From Chitinophagaceae bacterium (GTDB lineage: Bacteria; Bacteroidota; Bacteroidia; Chitinophagales; Chitinophagaceae), in the NCBI GenBank assembly GCA_013696395.1, contig JACCYQ010000177.1:1-46354 (forward strand): 46,354 bases of DNA. The letters run 5' to 3'. The position numbers were made by a program, and so were the translations under genes. The notes under the pieces were generated by a model. That model did not search any database and was not told the origin of the DNA. It was given only the letters and a program-made list of their open reading frames with translations. Positions 9,426-17,758 of the stretch are shown in pieces. The number at the start of each line of letters is the position of its first letter. Positions within the stretch are counted from its first letter, which is position 1.

Positions 9426-9483
9426 TTGATTCGAAAAAAAAATATTCGGTTTAAACTAACTTAGCCGCATATTTTATTTCAAT

Positions 9484-11583
9484 ATGTATGCTACCTCGCA
9501 GATAAAAGAATTACAACAGATCACCACTCAATATTTAAAGCATCTTGGAAAGTATGAAACGGATAAACTGGCCATCCAAAAATTAATAGCCATTATTCGT
9601 TTTCATGAATACCGTTATTACTTAATCAGCGACCCACTTATTACGGATTATGAATTCGATCTTTTGTTTAAAGCCCTGCAACAACTGGAAAAAGAAAATC
9701 CAGGTTTGATAATTCCCGATTCTCCTACCCAAAGGGTAGCTGGTTCACTAACAAAGGATTTTCCTTCACAACAGCACCTGGTCCCTATGCTTTCACTTGA
9801 TAATTCGTATAACGCTGACGCTTTGCTTGATTTTGATCGTAAGGCCAGGGAACTGGCCGGGAAAAAGGAAGTAGTATACTGCGTGGAACCCAAATTTGAT
9901 GGTGCAAGCATTTCATTGGTTTATGAAAATGACCTCCTGGTAAGAGGAATCACCCGGGGAAACGGAATTACAGGTGATAATATTACACCAAATATCCGGC
10001 AGATAAGAAGCATTCCTTTATCTGCAAATTTTTCGGCAAAAGGTATTGAAATGATAGAGATCAGGGGTGAGGTATTAATCAACAAAAACAATTTTAAAAA
10101 TTACAATGAACAGTTAATGGAACAGGGATTTGCACCCCTCGCCAATCCCCGCAATGCGGCATCAGGAACATTAAGAATAAAGGATCCGTCAGAAGTCAGG
10201 CGGCGTAACCTGGAAGTTTTCTTATACAATGTCAGTTATTTTACCACAACAGAAGGCGCCCCGGAACCTGAAGAATTGCTGCATCATTCATCCTCCTTAG
10301 ATCTGTTGTACGCCAATGGGTTTCGCATACCCATAAACGAGAAAAAAGTATTTAGCGGTATTAAAGGTGTTATTGATTATTGCATTGAATTTGAGAAAAC
10401 ACGAGATGAATTGCCGTATGAAATAGATGGAATGGTTATAAAAGTAAACGATGTTGAACTACAGGATACTTTGGGTATGACAGCACATCATCCACGCTGG
10501 GCCATAGCATTTAAATTTAAAGCAAGGCAAGCAACCAGTAAATTATTGAAAGTGGAATTCCAGGTTGGCAGAACAGGCTCCATTACACCGGTTGCTAAAA
10601 TAGAGCCGGCACCCATTGGTGGAATTACCATTACTTCAGTGTCCTTATTTAACGCAGATGTGATCAGGGAAAAAGATTTGCGCATAGGCGATACCGTGTT
10701 AGTAGAAAGAGCAGGTGATGTAATTCCATATATAGTTAAACCATTGACAGAGTTAAGGACGGGGGAAGAGCAACCTATCATCTTTCCCACCCATTGCCCG
10801 GTTTGCAAAGATGAATTATATAAACCCGAAGAAGAAGCGGCATGGCGCTGCACTAATATCAACTGTGAGGCCCAGGTGCTGGAAAGAATAATTCATTTTG
10901 TCAGCAAAAATGCGATGGATATCCGCGGTTTGGGTGATGCCAATATTCGTAAATTTTATGCACTCGGCCTGCTTCAAACAATACCTTCTATATACAGGTT
11001 GAATTATGAAAAGCTAAGTGTTCTTGAAGGATTTGGCACCAAATCTATTGATAAATTAAAATCAGCTATTGAAATATCAAAATCTCAACCACTCAATCGC
11101 CTGATCTTTGCATTAGGCATTCGTCATGTTGGTGAAACCACGGCAAAAGTGCTTGCGCATGAAGTAAATCACTTACTTGATTTTAAAGAATTTACTATAG
11201 AAAAATTACAGGCATTTGAAGATATAGGACCCAAGGTTGCAAGCAGTATTTTCCAGTTTTTTGATAATAAAGACAATATTCAAATGTTGAAAGAATTAGA
11301 AGATTTAGGTTTATCGTTACAAAATGAAAAGAAAACGCATGTTACAGATGGGAATTTGCAGGGACTAACGTTCTTGTTTACGGGCACTTTATCAAATCTT
11401 AAAAGAAGCGAAGCTGAAAGCCTGGTTGAACAGCATGGTGGCAAAATCGTATCTGGGGTTAGCAGTAAGTTAAGTTACCTGGTTGCCGGGGAAGAAGCAG
11501 GCAGCAAATTGGAAAAAGCAAAAAAAACCGGAAGTGTAAAAATAATTTCTGAATCAGATTTCCTGAGAATGGTTAAAAAATAA
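9484..11583 (+). CDS. ligA: NAD-dependent DNA ligase
   Basis: LigA seals nicks in double-stranded DNA using NAD+ and is essential for replication and repair. The 699 residues contain the full set of domains. Ia/adenylation comes first, with the nucleotidyl-lysine motif KFDG at Lys137 and RGEVL and NPRNAASGTLR further on. The OB fold follows, then a four-Cys zinc finger (CPVC and CTNINC, about 437-460), helix-hairpin-helix repeats (about 470-600) and a C-terminal BRCT domain (about 625-699). The protein has about 20 more N-terminal residues than E. coli LigA, which would place Lys115 of that enzyme at 137 here. A promoter-like TAACTTAG box lies at 9457-9464, just before the start. Divergent from the amylase gene. 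Confidence 0.97.
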   Translation: MYATSQIKELQQITTQYLKHLGKYETDKLAIQKLIAIIRFHEYRYYLISDPLITDYEFDLLFKALQQLEKENPGLIIPDSPTQRVAGSLTKDFPSQQHLVPMLSLDNSYNADALLDFDRKARELAGKKEVVYCVEPKFDGASISLVYENDLLVRGITRGNGITGDNITPNIRQIRSIPLSANFSAKGIEMIEIRGEVLINKNNFKNYNEQLMEQGFAPLANPRNAASGTLRIKDPSEVRRRNLEVFLYNVSYFTTTEGAPEPEELLHHSSSLDLLYANGFRIPINEKKVFSGIKGVIDYCIEFEKTRDELPYEIDGMVIKVNDVELQDTLGMTAHHPRWAIAFKFKARQATSKLLKVEFQVGRTGSITPVAKIEPAPIGGITITSVSLFNADVIREKDLRIGDTVLVERAGDVIPYIVKPLTELRTGEEQPIIFPTHCPVCKDELYKPEEEAAWRCTNINCEAQVLERIIHFVSKNAMDIRGLGDANIRKFYALGLLQTIPSIYRLNYEKLSVLEGFGTKSIDKLKSAIEISKSQPLNRLIFALGIRHVGETTAKVLAHEVNHLLDFKEFTIEKLQAFEDIGPKVASSIFQFFDNKDNIQMLKELEDLGLSLQNEKKTHVTDGNLQGLTFLFTGTLSNLKRSEAESLVEQHGGKIVSGVSSKLSYLVAGEEAGSKLEKAKKTGSVKIISESDFLRMVKK

Positions 11584-11584
11584 A

Positions 11585-11614
11585 TTGATACATTAGGGTA
11601 ATTATGTAACTTAG
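11585..11614 (+). promoter_or_regulatory. Bacteroidota-type promoter for the NUMOD4 gene
   Basis: TTG at 11585-11587, exactly 19 nt, then TAACTTAG at 11607-11614. This is close to the Bacteroidota -33 TTTG / -7 TAnnTTTG consensus. It begins just after the ligA stop and would give a leader of roughly 85 nt before the ATG at 11705. Confidence 0.4.
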
Positions 11615-11704
11615 AAATAAATCGCATGACCGACTGGGTAATATTCAGGATCAACTTCATTACCCGCATCATTCCAGGAACTAAAAAATATAAATATTAC
11701 TGTT

Positions 11705-12265
11705 ATGATCAAAAAATTAGCTGGCGAAGAGTGGAAGCCTTTACAGTTCTCCGGCTGGAAACAGTTGAGAAACAAGTATGCGCTTTCAAATATGGGTCGC
11801 ATCGCAAGTTATAAAACTGATGTATTCAAAGATGGTAAACTATTGAACGGATCTCTTACTACGGGGTATCGTACTTTGAACCTGCATCGCCCGGGTAATA
11901 AAGGCACTCTTTATATTCACCGGGAAATGGCTAAGTTATTTTTGAAAAAACCATCGCCTAAATACAAATACGTGATTCATACTAATCATGACAAAACAGA
12001 TAATAAGATAAAAAATATACGCTGGGCAACGTTGGAAGAAATGATAGAACACCAACAGAAAAGTCCGGCAAAGATTGCTTATAAAAAGGTTCAGGCAAGT
12101 CGCACAGCAGGATTGAAATTGAATGCCACCCAGGTAAAAAAAATTAAAGATACCCTGAATAGTAAGACCCGTAAATTAACTATTAAGCAGTTGGCTGAAA
12201 AATACGGTGTAAGCGAAATGACTATGTACAGGATTAAAAGCGGTGAAAACTGGAGTCGCATTTAG
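11705..12265 (+). CDS. NUMOD4/HNH endonuclease-like protein with C-terminal HTH
   Basis: This 186-residue protein has the domain order of phage- and intron-type homing endonucleases. A NUMOD4 motif is at residues 8-40 (EEWKPL, then YALSNMGRIAS). An HNH core follows at about 78-120, with YIHREMAKLFL, VIHTNHDKTDN and NIRWAT, which keep the His and Asn positions of the family. A C-terminal helix-turn-helix is at about 145-180 (LTIKQLAEKYGVSEMTMYRI). It is a lone gene between ligA and the DUF2461 gene, with its own likely promoter and a strong terminator. No intron, phage gene or interrupted target is visible. It may be a domesticated or free-standing selfish endonuclease, or a DNA-binding regulator; the function is not known. 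Confidence 0.8.
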   Translation: MIKKLAGEEWKPLQFSGWKQLRNKYALSNMGRIASYKTDVFKDGKLLNGSLTTGYRTLNLHRPGNKGTLYIHREMAKLFLKKPSPKYKYVIHTNHDKTDNKIKNIRWATLEEMIEHQQKSPAKIAYKKVQASRTAGLKLNATQVKKIKDTLNSKTRKLTIKQLAEKYGVSEMTMYRIKSGENWSRI

Positions 12266-12289
12266 CCCTTTAATAAAATTATATTTGCT

Positions 12290-12326
12290 CCTGCAATCGC
12301 CTAAAAAATCGATTGCAGGTTTTTTT
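12290..12326 (+). terminator. Intrinsic terminator after the NUMOD4/HNH gene
   Basis: A perfect 10-bp stem, CCTGCAATCG (12290-12299) with CGATTGCAGG (12310-12319), closes a 10-nt A-rich loop and is followed by seven T. It sits 24 nt after the HNH stop. It also rules out the TTG at 12313 as the next gene's start. Confidence 0.9.
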
Positions 12327-12339
12327 ATTTTGTCAAAAA

Positions 12340-13017
12340 ATGATTCAGCCTAAAACTCTTCAATTTCTTAAAAAGCTTGCAAATCATAATAATAAATCAT
12401 GGTTTGATGAACATCGCCAGGAGTATGAAGATGCACGGGGCGACATGGAAAAATTTATACAAGTGTTGATTGATAAACATAGTCTGAAAGACGCAGACAT
12501 TACCGGGCTTTCCGCAAAAAAATGCCTGTTCCGGATTAACAGGGATGTTCGGTTTTCAAATAATAAACAACCTTATAAAACAAACTTTGGTGCCAGTATG
12601 GATCGGGGAGGTAAAAAATCCGGTTTTGCCGGTTACTATTTTCACCTGGAACCCGGTAAAAGTTTTGTTGGTGGCGGAGTTTGGATGCCCGAACCGGCCA
12701 TCATTAAAAACATCAGGCAGGAAATTGATTATTGCCTGGAAGAATTTGAAAGCATCATTCTTCATAATAAATTTAAACAGGTTTATGGTGGCCTTTATAA
12801 TGAAGAAGCAGGAATAAAACTGGTAAATGTTCCCAGGGGTTTTGAAAAAGATAATCCTGCCGCAGAATACCTGAAATTTAAAAGCTGGCTGGCAATTTGC
12901 AATTTAAGTGATGAAGAAATAACCAGTAACGACCTGCTAAAGAAATCACTTCATGCTTTTGATGTGTTACAACCACTCGTAAAATTTTTGAACAGGGCTA
13001 TAGCTCATAATGAATAA
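12340..13017 (+). CDS. DUF2461 (TIGR02453) family protein
   Basis: This 225-residue cytosolic protein of the DUF2461 family is widespread in Bacteroidota and has no agreed function. Family landmarks seen are the N-terminal TLQFLKKLANHNNKSWFDEHRQEYE, FRINRDVRFSNNKQPYKTNFGA near residue 70-90, and GYYFHLEPGKSFVGGGVW. The start is the ATG at 12340; the open frame begins 27 nt earlier with TTG, but that lies inside the terminator hairpin of the preceding gene. The gene is followed at 70 nt by the asparaginase-domain gene on the same strand. No signal peptide or membrane segment is visible. Confidence 0.85.
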   Translation: MIQPKTLQFLKKLANHNNKSWFDEHRQEYEDARGDMEKFIQVLIDKHSLKDADITGLSAKKCLFRINRDVRFSNNKQPYKTNFGASMDRGGKKSGFAGYYFHLEPGKSFVGGGVWMPEPAIIKNIRQEIDYCLEEFESIILHNKFKQVYGGLYNEEAGIKLVNVPRGFEKDNPAAEYLKFKSWLAICNLSDEEITSNDLLKKSLHAFDVLQPLVKFLNRAIAHNE

Positions 13018-13062
13018 TATTAGTCGACTGAGATAGGTAAAATGGTTTATCCTGACAATACA

Positions 13063-13070
13063 TATTTTTG
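13063..13070 (+). promoter_or_regulatory. Possible -7 box for the asparaginase-domain gene
   Basis: TATTTTTG matches TAnnTTTG and lies 16 nt before the ATG at 13087, which fits a short leader. No clear TTTG was found at the -33 position, so support is modest. Confidence 0.3.
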
Positions 13071-13086
13071 AAGCCAAAAAAAAATC

Positions 13087-13581
13087 ATGGCCATACGCAT
13101 ATTCGTTACCGGGGGCACATTTGACAAAGAATATAATGAAATAACTGGTGAACTTTATTTTAAAGACACCCATTTACCTGAGTTATTTAAGTTGGGCCGT
13201 TGCAAACTTGATGTAGATATCCGAACCCTAATGATGATAGATAGCCTGGAAATGAAGGACAGTGACAGGAATTTGATTGCGGAACATTGCAAAACAGCTG
13301 ATGAAAATAAGATTATCATTACACATGGAACCGATACCATGGCAGATACAGCAAAAGTACTTGCCACCAAATTGAAAAATAAAACCATTGTTTTAACAGG
13401 CGCCATGATCCCCTATAAATTTGGCAGCTCTGACGGACTTTTTAATTTGGGTAGTGCATTGGCTTTTGTACAAAGTTTACCACATGGCGTTTACGTGGCT
13501 ATGAACGGCCGTTATTTTAATTGGGATAACGTTAGAAAAAATAAGAAGACCGGTGAATTTGAAGAGATACGGTCTGCTTAA
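13087..13581 (+). CDS. Asparaginase N-terminal-domain protein
   Basis: This 164-residue protein corresponds only to the N-terminal catalytic half of type I/II asparaginases. It carries both signature segments: RIFVTGGTFDKEY, with the nucleophilic-Thr motif TGGT at residues 8-11, and ITHGTDTMADTAK near residue 78. The C-terminal half that completes the dimer active site is absent, and no further reading frame follows before the convergent asd gene 12 nt away. Free-standing proteins of this size are known as a family, so this is probably a complete gene rather than a truncation. Whether it deamidates asparagine is unclear. Confidence 0.8.
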   Translation: MAIRIFVTGGTFDKEYNEITGELYFKDTHLPELFKLGRCKLDVDIRTLMMIDSLEMKDSDRNLIAEHCKTADENKIIITHGTDTMADTAKVLATKLKNKTIVLTGAMIPYKFGSSDGLFNLGSALAFVQSLPHGVYVAMNGRYFNWDNVRKNKKTGEFEEIRSA

Positions 13582-13593
13582 ACTATTTATAAT

Positions 13594-14601
13594 TTATTTC
13601 AATAAGCCATTAGCCTGAAGATATTCAGCAATTTGCACAGCATTAGTAGCTGCACCTTTCCGTAAATTATCACTTACAATCCACATATTTAAGGTGTTTG
13701 GTTGTGACTCATCCCGGCGGATTCTGCCTACAAAAACTTCATCCTTTTCATGGGCATCCATCGGCATGGGATATAGTTGGCTGGCGGGATCATCAACCAC
13801 TTTAACTCCGTCAGATTGTAAAAGAATCTGCTTTAATTCTTCCAGATCAAAATCATTCTCAAATTCAACATTTACTGATTCACTGTGACCTCCCATTACC
13901 GGAATACGAACAGTGGTCGCCGTTATACTGATAGAATCATCCTGCAATATCTTCCGGGTTTCATTAACCATTTTCATTTCTTCTTTTGTATACCCATTAT
14001 CCATAAACACATCGATTTGTGGAATAACATTCAAATCAATTGGATATTTATAAGCCATTGGGTAATGTGTCAATCCACCTGTGGCTTTATTTCTTTCACC
14101 CATCAATTGGTCTACGGCCTCCTTCCCTGTTCCGGTTACACTTTGGTAAGTAGATACAACAACCCGCCTGATTTTGTATTTTTTATGGAGGGGGTTAAGG
14201 GCAACTACCATTTGTATGGTAGAACAATTAGGATTTGCAATCAGTTTGTCATTCTCTGTCAGAATTCCCGCATTAATCTCAGGTACAATCAGTGGCTTTG
14301 ATGGATCCATTCTCCAGGCTGAAGAATTGTCAATCACCGTTATTCCGGCAGCGGCAAATGCCGGGGCCCATTGAAGTGAGGTATTGCCTCCTGCAGAAAA
14401 CAATGCCACCGAAGGTTTGGAAGCTATAGCATCATTCATGCTTACGATGGAATATTCTTTACCCTTAAAATTTATTTTTTTACCAATTGATCTTTCAGAA
14501 GCCACCGGTATGATTTCGGTAACCGGAAAATTCCGTTCTTCCAAAACCTGCAACATTTTTGTGCCCACTAATCCGGTAGCCCCTACCACTGCAACTTTCA
14601 T
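13594..14601 (-). CDS. asd: Aspartate-semialdehyde dehydrogenase
   Basis: Asd makes L-aspartate 4-semialdehyde from aspartyl phosphate with NADPH, the branch point to lysine/diaminopimelate, threonine and methionine. The 335-residue protein has the N-terminal Rossmann motif VAVVGATGLVG, the catalytic cysteine in NPNCSTIQM (Cys126) and the later GGHSESV motif carrying the active-site His. I chose the ATG at 14601 because the protein then begins MKVAVVGATG as the family does. The reading frame extends 16 codons upstream, but those codons lie across a terminator-like hairpin. It is convergent with the asparaginase-domain gene and divergent from the lamin-tail gene. Confidence 0.95.
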   Translation of the reverse strand: MKVAVVGATGLVGTKMLQVLEERNFPVTEIIPVASERSIGKKINFKGKEYSIVSMNDAIASKPSVALFSAGGNTSLQWAPAFAAAGITVIDNSSAWRMDPSKPLIVPEINAGILTENDKLIANPNCSTIQMVVALNPLHKKYKIRRVVVSTYQSVTGTGKEAVDQLMGERNKATGGLTHYPMAYKYPIDLNVIPQIDVFMDNGYTKEEMKMVNETRKILQDDSISITATTVRIPVMGGHSESVNVEFENDFDLEELKQILLQSDGVKVVDDPASQLYPMPMDAHEKDEVFVGRIRRDESQPNTLNMWIVSDNLRKGAATNAVQIAEYLQANGLLK

Positions 14602-14621
14602 TGTATTTTGTTTTATGAGGT

Positions 14622-14646
14622 AAAAAAAAACCTCCCATTTGGAAGG
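14622..14646 (-). terminator. Terminator-like hairpin in the asd leader (possible attenuator)
   Basis: On the minus strand CCTTCC, loop AAAT and GGGAGG form a 6-bp stem followed by nine T. It ends about 20 nt before the asd ATG. No upstream gene on this strand needs a terminator. An upstream GGAAGG at 14679-14684 could pair with CCTTCC instead, which would give a terminator/antiterminator switch. Confidence 0.45.
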
Positions 14647-14826
14647 CATCAGTAAATTTTAATAAAATACATAATTAACCTTCCTTAATAAGGACATGTT
14701 TCGTTGTGTATTTGTAAATCTTTAGCATGTAAGCAAAAATATATCCGCAGACCTTATCCCCCAAATAAAATATGTGAAACCCTTTTTTATTTCCTGGAAT
14801 TCACACTGTTTTATTAAATTGTTAGT

Positions 14827-16539
14827 ATGAACCGGTTGCTTACTTGCGTGCTATTAATGATTATGCCTTTTTTTATTAAGGCACAAACTCCCGGCCGATA
14901 TCATGTGCTGATCACAGAGATTATGGCTGACCCTGCACCAATGGTGGGTCTTCCAAACAATGAATGGATTGAAATAAAAAATGTTTCCTCTTCCCCAATC
15001 AATGTACAGGGTTGGCGTATTAGCGACGCATCAGGTCAAAGCGGGCCCATGCCTTTTTATTTATTGCAACCAGATAGCATGCTAATAATTTGTACTAATA
15101 GTGCGGTTAGTGCTTTATCCGCGTATGGTGCTGTAATATCTGTAACCAGTTTTCCATCTCTCGATAATGATGGTGACCTGGTTTATTTAATTACTGAAAA
15201 TAACCTGGTTATGCATGCCATAGATTACACGGTTGACTGGTACCAGAATGAACTGAAAAAAGAGGGAGGATGGACTCTTGAAATGATAGATCCCGGAAAT
15301 CCCTGTGCAGGAAGTATGAACTGGAAGTCAAGTACAGATAGTAAAGGTGGCACACCCGGAAGCATTAATTCTGTAAATGGTATTGTCAGTGACCTGGCAT
15401 CTCCTCAATTAAAAAAAGCTTATAGCCCCGATAAGTATACGATAATATTGGAATTTGACGAACCAATTGACAGTTCGTCGGCCGCTCCCATATCCAATTA
15501 CCGTGTTGATAATGGATTGACTGTTATAGAAGCAATTTTGTTGGGGCCATTATTCAATAAAGTTCAATTAACAACAAGACAGGAAATGGAGACCGGTAAA
15601 ATATACCTGGTAACAGTTACGAACATAAGAGATTGTAATGGACTGATGATATCTGGTCAAAATGAAATCCGAGTTGGAATAACGGAAGAGGCAATGGCAC
15701 TGGACTTAGTAATCAATGAAATTCTTTTTAATCCACGGAGCAATGCCAATGATTTTGTTGAATATTATAATCGAAGCCAAAAAATTATTGATGGATCTGA
15801 ATTATATATAGCCAATCGCAATAATGCCAATGCCATCAGTTCTGCCAGGCAACTCACACCAGTACCCTTTTTAATCTTTCCCGGAGATTATGTTGTTGTA
15901 ACCAGCGATCTGCAAAACTTACAATTAAATTACCTGGTTAAATATCCTGGTGCAGTTTTAATAATTTCCAGTTTACCTTCTTTCCCGGATAATAATGGTT
16001 TTGTATTGCTGTTAAATAAACAGGGAGAAATTATTGATGAAGTGAATTATGACAGAAACTGGCATCTGAAATTACTGGATAATGATGAAGGGGTATCCCT
16101 GGAGCGTATTAATCCTGAAGCACCATCCCAAAAATCTGATAACTGGCAATCGGCTGCATCCAGTGCAGGATTTGGAACACCTACCTATATCAACAGCCAG
16201 TTTCGTCAAAGTGGATTAACTGATTTGTCCATTACAGTAACCCCTAAAATATTTTCACCGGATAATGACGGTTTTGATGATTTTACCTTAATCAATTTCA
16301 TATTAAATGAACCTGGTTATATAGCCAATGTAACCATTTTTGACGGGGTTGGCCGACCAGTAAAATACCTTGTCCGAAATGGTACTCTCGCCCAACAAGG
16401 TTCATGGAAATGGGATGGCCTTAATGAAGATGGACAATTATTACCAATAGGTAATTATATCATTCTTACAGAAATTTTCAACCTTCAGGGTTCTACAAAA
16501 AAATATAAAAACGTTGTAGTATTAGCAAAAAGGATGTAA
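14827..16539 (+). CDS. Secreted lamin-tail-domain protein with gliding/T9SS-type C-terminus
   Basis: This 570-residue exported protein begins with a signal peptide (MNRLLTCVLLMIMPFFIKAQ). It carries two lamin-tail (LTD) domains, at about 26-155 (LITEIMADP, NEWIEIKNVSS, WRISDASG) and about 295-420 (LVINEILFNP, DFVEYYNRS). Between them is a beta-sandwich of the Ig-like type (YTIILEFDEPID). The C-terminal 95 residues (IFSPDNDGFDDF, then WKWDGLNEDGQLLPIGNY) match the gliding-motility-associated/FlgD-like sorting domain used by type IX secretion. The likely place is the cell surface or medium. Its role, for example adhesion or nucleic-acid binding, is not evident. It stands alone between divergent asd and the convergent PfkB kinase gene. 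Confidence 0.85.
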   Translation: MNRLLTCVLLMIMPFFIKAQTPGRYHVLITEIMADPAPMVGLPNNEWIEIKNVSSSPINVQGWRISDASGQSGPMPFYLLQPDSMLIICTNSAVSALSAYGAVISVTSFPSLDNDGDLVYLITENNLVMHAIDYTVDWYQNELKKEGGWTLEMIDPGNPCAGSMNWKSSTDSKGGTPGSINSVNGIVSDLASPQLKKAYSPDKYTIILEFDEPIDSSSAAPISNYRVDNGLTVIEAILLGPLFNKVQLTTRQEMETGKIYLVTVTNIRDCNGLMISGQNEIRVGITEEAMALDLVINEILFNPRSNANDFVEYYNRSQKIIDGSELYIANRNNANAISSARQLTPVPFLIFPGDYVVVTSDLQNLQLNYLVKYPGAVLIISSLPSFPDNNGFVLLLNKQGEIIDEVNYDRNWHLKLLDNDEGVSLERINPEAPSQKSDNWQSAASSAGFGTPTYINSQFRQSGLTDLSITVTPKIFSPDNDGFDDFTLINFILNEPGYIANVTIFDGVGRPVKYLVRNGTLAQQGSWKWDGLNEDGQLLPIGNYIILTEIFNLQGSTKKYKNVVVLAKRM

Positions 16540-16590
16540 CAAAAATTCATCCAGTTTAAAAAGAAATGGTTGGCATCAGCGAAGATCCGC

Positions 16591-17514
16591 TTACACCAAT
16601 GCAATATCAAAATTCACCAATTCTTTAAATTGTTGTAATCTTCTTTCAATATCACTATGGCCAATCTCTTTTAAACGGTCTGTGCCAAATTTCTCAACAC
16701 AAAAACTCGCCATTGCAGATCCAACGATAATTCCGGATTTCATATTCTCAAAACTGATATCATTGGTACGGGCAATATGCCCGATAAATCCACCGGCGAA
16801 AGTATCACCCGCACCAGTAGGATCAAATACATCTTCAAGTGGTAAAGCTGGTGCAACAAATACCTGTTCTTCATGAAAAAGTAAAGCACCATGCTCACCT
16901 TTTTTAATAATCAGATATTTTGGTCCCATCTTTAAAATTATCCTGGCTGCTTTTACCAATGAATACTGGCCACTCAACTGCCGGGCTTCACTATCATTTA
17001 CCATTAAGACATCAACATGCTGCAAAACTTCTTCAAGGTCCGGCAATGCTGATTCCATCCAGAAATTCATGGTATCCAAAACAGTTAATTTTGGCCTGGT
17101 TCTCAATTGCTTGATTACGCTGAGTTGTACTGCAGGCAAAAGGTTACCCAACATCAGGTATTCGCTGTTTTGATAGCTTTCTGGTAATTCGGGTTGAAAA
17201 TCGGCCAAAACATTTAATTGCGTTTCAATGGTATCGCGTGTATTCATGTCCATATGATACTTGCCACTCCAAAAAAAAGATTTTTCATCCTTTTTCACCT
17301 GTACTCCTTCCATTATTACACCACGGGCCTCAAGCATTTTCAATTCTTCTTTAGGGAAATCGCCTCCCACAACAGAAATCTGTTTTATTGGACGTGTAAA
17401 ATTCGAAGCACTCCAGGAAATATAAGTAGCAGCACCCCCAATTGTCCTGTTATTTTTTCCAAAAGGGGTTTCAATAGCATCAAATGCCATGGAGCCAACA
17501 ACGATCAAAGACAT
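16591..17514 (-). CDS. PfkB-family carbohydrate/nucleoside kinase
   Basis: This 307-residue cytosolic kinase of the ribokinase superfamily transfers phosphate from ATP to a sugar or nucleoside hydroxyl. It has an N-terminal GGAATYISW substrate-binding segment (residues 26-34). The C-terminal signature DPTGAGDTFAGGF contains the catalytic base Asp237 and the anion hole. A lid region precedes it. The motif set resembles the adenosine kinase/ribokinase branch, but the substrate cannot be assigned from sequence alone. The gene is divergent from the S46 peptidase gene. A perfect TAnnTTTG box, TAGGTTTG, lies on the minus strand at 17581-17588, about 67 nt before the start. Confidence 0.85.
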   Translation of the reverse strand: MSLIVVGSMAFDAIETPFGKNNRTIGGAATYISWSASNFTRPIKQISVVGGDFPKEELKMLEARGVIMEGVQVKKDEKSFFWSGKYHMDMNTRDTIETQLNVLADFQPELPESYQNSEYLMLGNLLPAVQLSVIKQLRTRPKLTVLDTMNFWMESALPDLEEVLQHVDVLMVNDSEARQLSGQYSLVKAARIILKMGPKYLIIKKGEHGALLFHEEQVFVAPALPLEDVFDPTGAGDTFAGGFIGHIARTNDISFENMKSGIIVGSAMASFCVEKFGTDRLKEIGHSDIERRLQQFKELVNFDIALV

Positions 17515-17580
17515 ATTCTAAAATTAAGAGTAATTAATAAACGGCAGATTGATAATACGACCGGCTGTAATTTCGCGGTG

Positions 17581-17673
17581 CAAACCTAATACTTTTATCC
17601 ATATTGTAAGTTCAATAGAAGAAGTACTTCTGAAAGGGAATACTATCCCTGATCAATTTTTAAACTAAGTTTG
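17581..17673. promoter_or_regulatory. Divergent promoter region, PfkB kinase and S46 peptidase
   Basis: The 244-nt gap holds two exact TAnnTTTG boxes pointing outward: TAGGTTTG on the minus strand (17581-17588) for the kinase, and TAAGTTTG on the plus strand (17666-17673) for the peptidase, 85 nt before its ATG. A 12-bp palindrome AGAAGTACTTCT lies between them. Neither box has a clear -33 TTTG at 19 nt. Confidence 0.35.
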
Positions 17674-17758
17674 TAACTTAACGATTCAGCACTTTAAGAT
17701 TTAGTTATAAAAAGTTTTTTATTTTATAGCGCTTCTTTGATCTCCAAAAAATAAACAC

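Noticed and set aside
11636-11665. GGGTAAT/ATTACCC inverted repeat after ligA as a terminator
   Set aside because: A 7-bp stem with a long loop and no following T run; it also lies within the likely leader of the NUMOD4 gene.
11705-12265. HNH gene as evidence for a group I intron or inserted prophage
   Set aside because: The flanking genes are intact and no splice structure, integrase or phage gene is present.
12313-12339. Upstream TTG start for the DUF2461 gene
   Set aside because: It falls inside the second arm of the terminator hairpin, and the family's N-terminus fits the ATG at 12340.
13087-13581. Asparaginase-domain gene as a truncated pseudogene
   Set aside because: The protein ends cleanly, no remnant of the C-terminal half follows, and half-length proteins of this type are known as a family.
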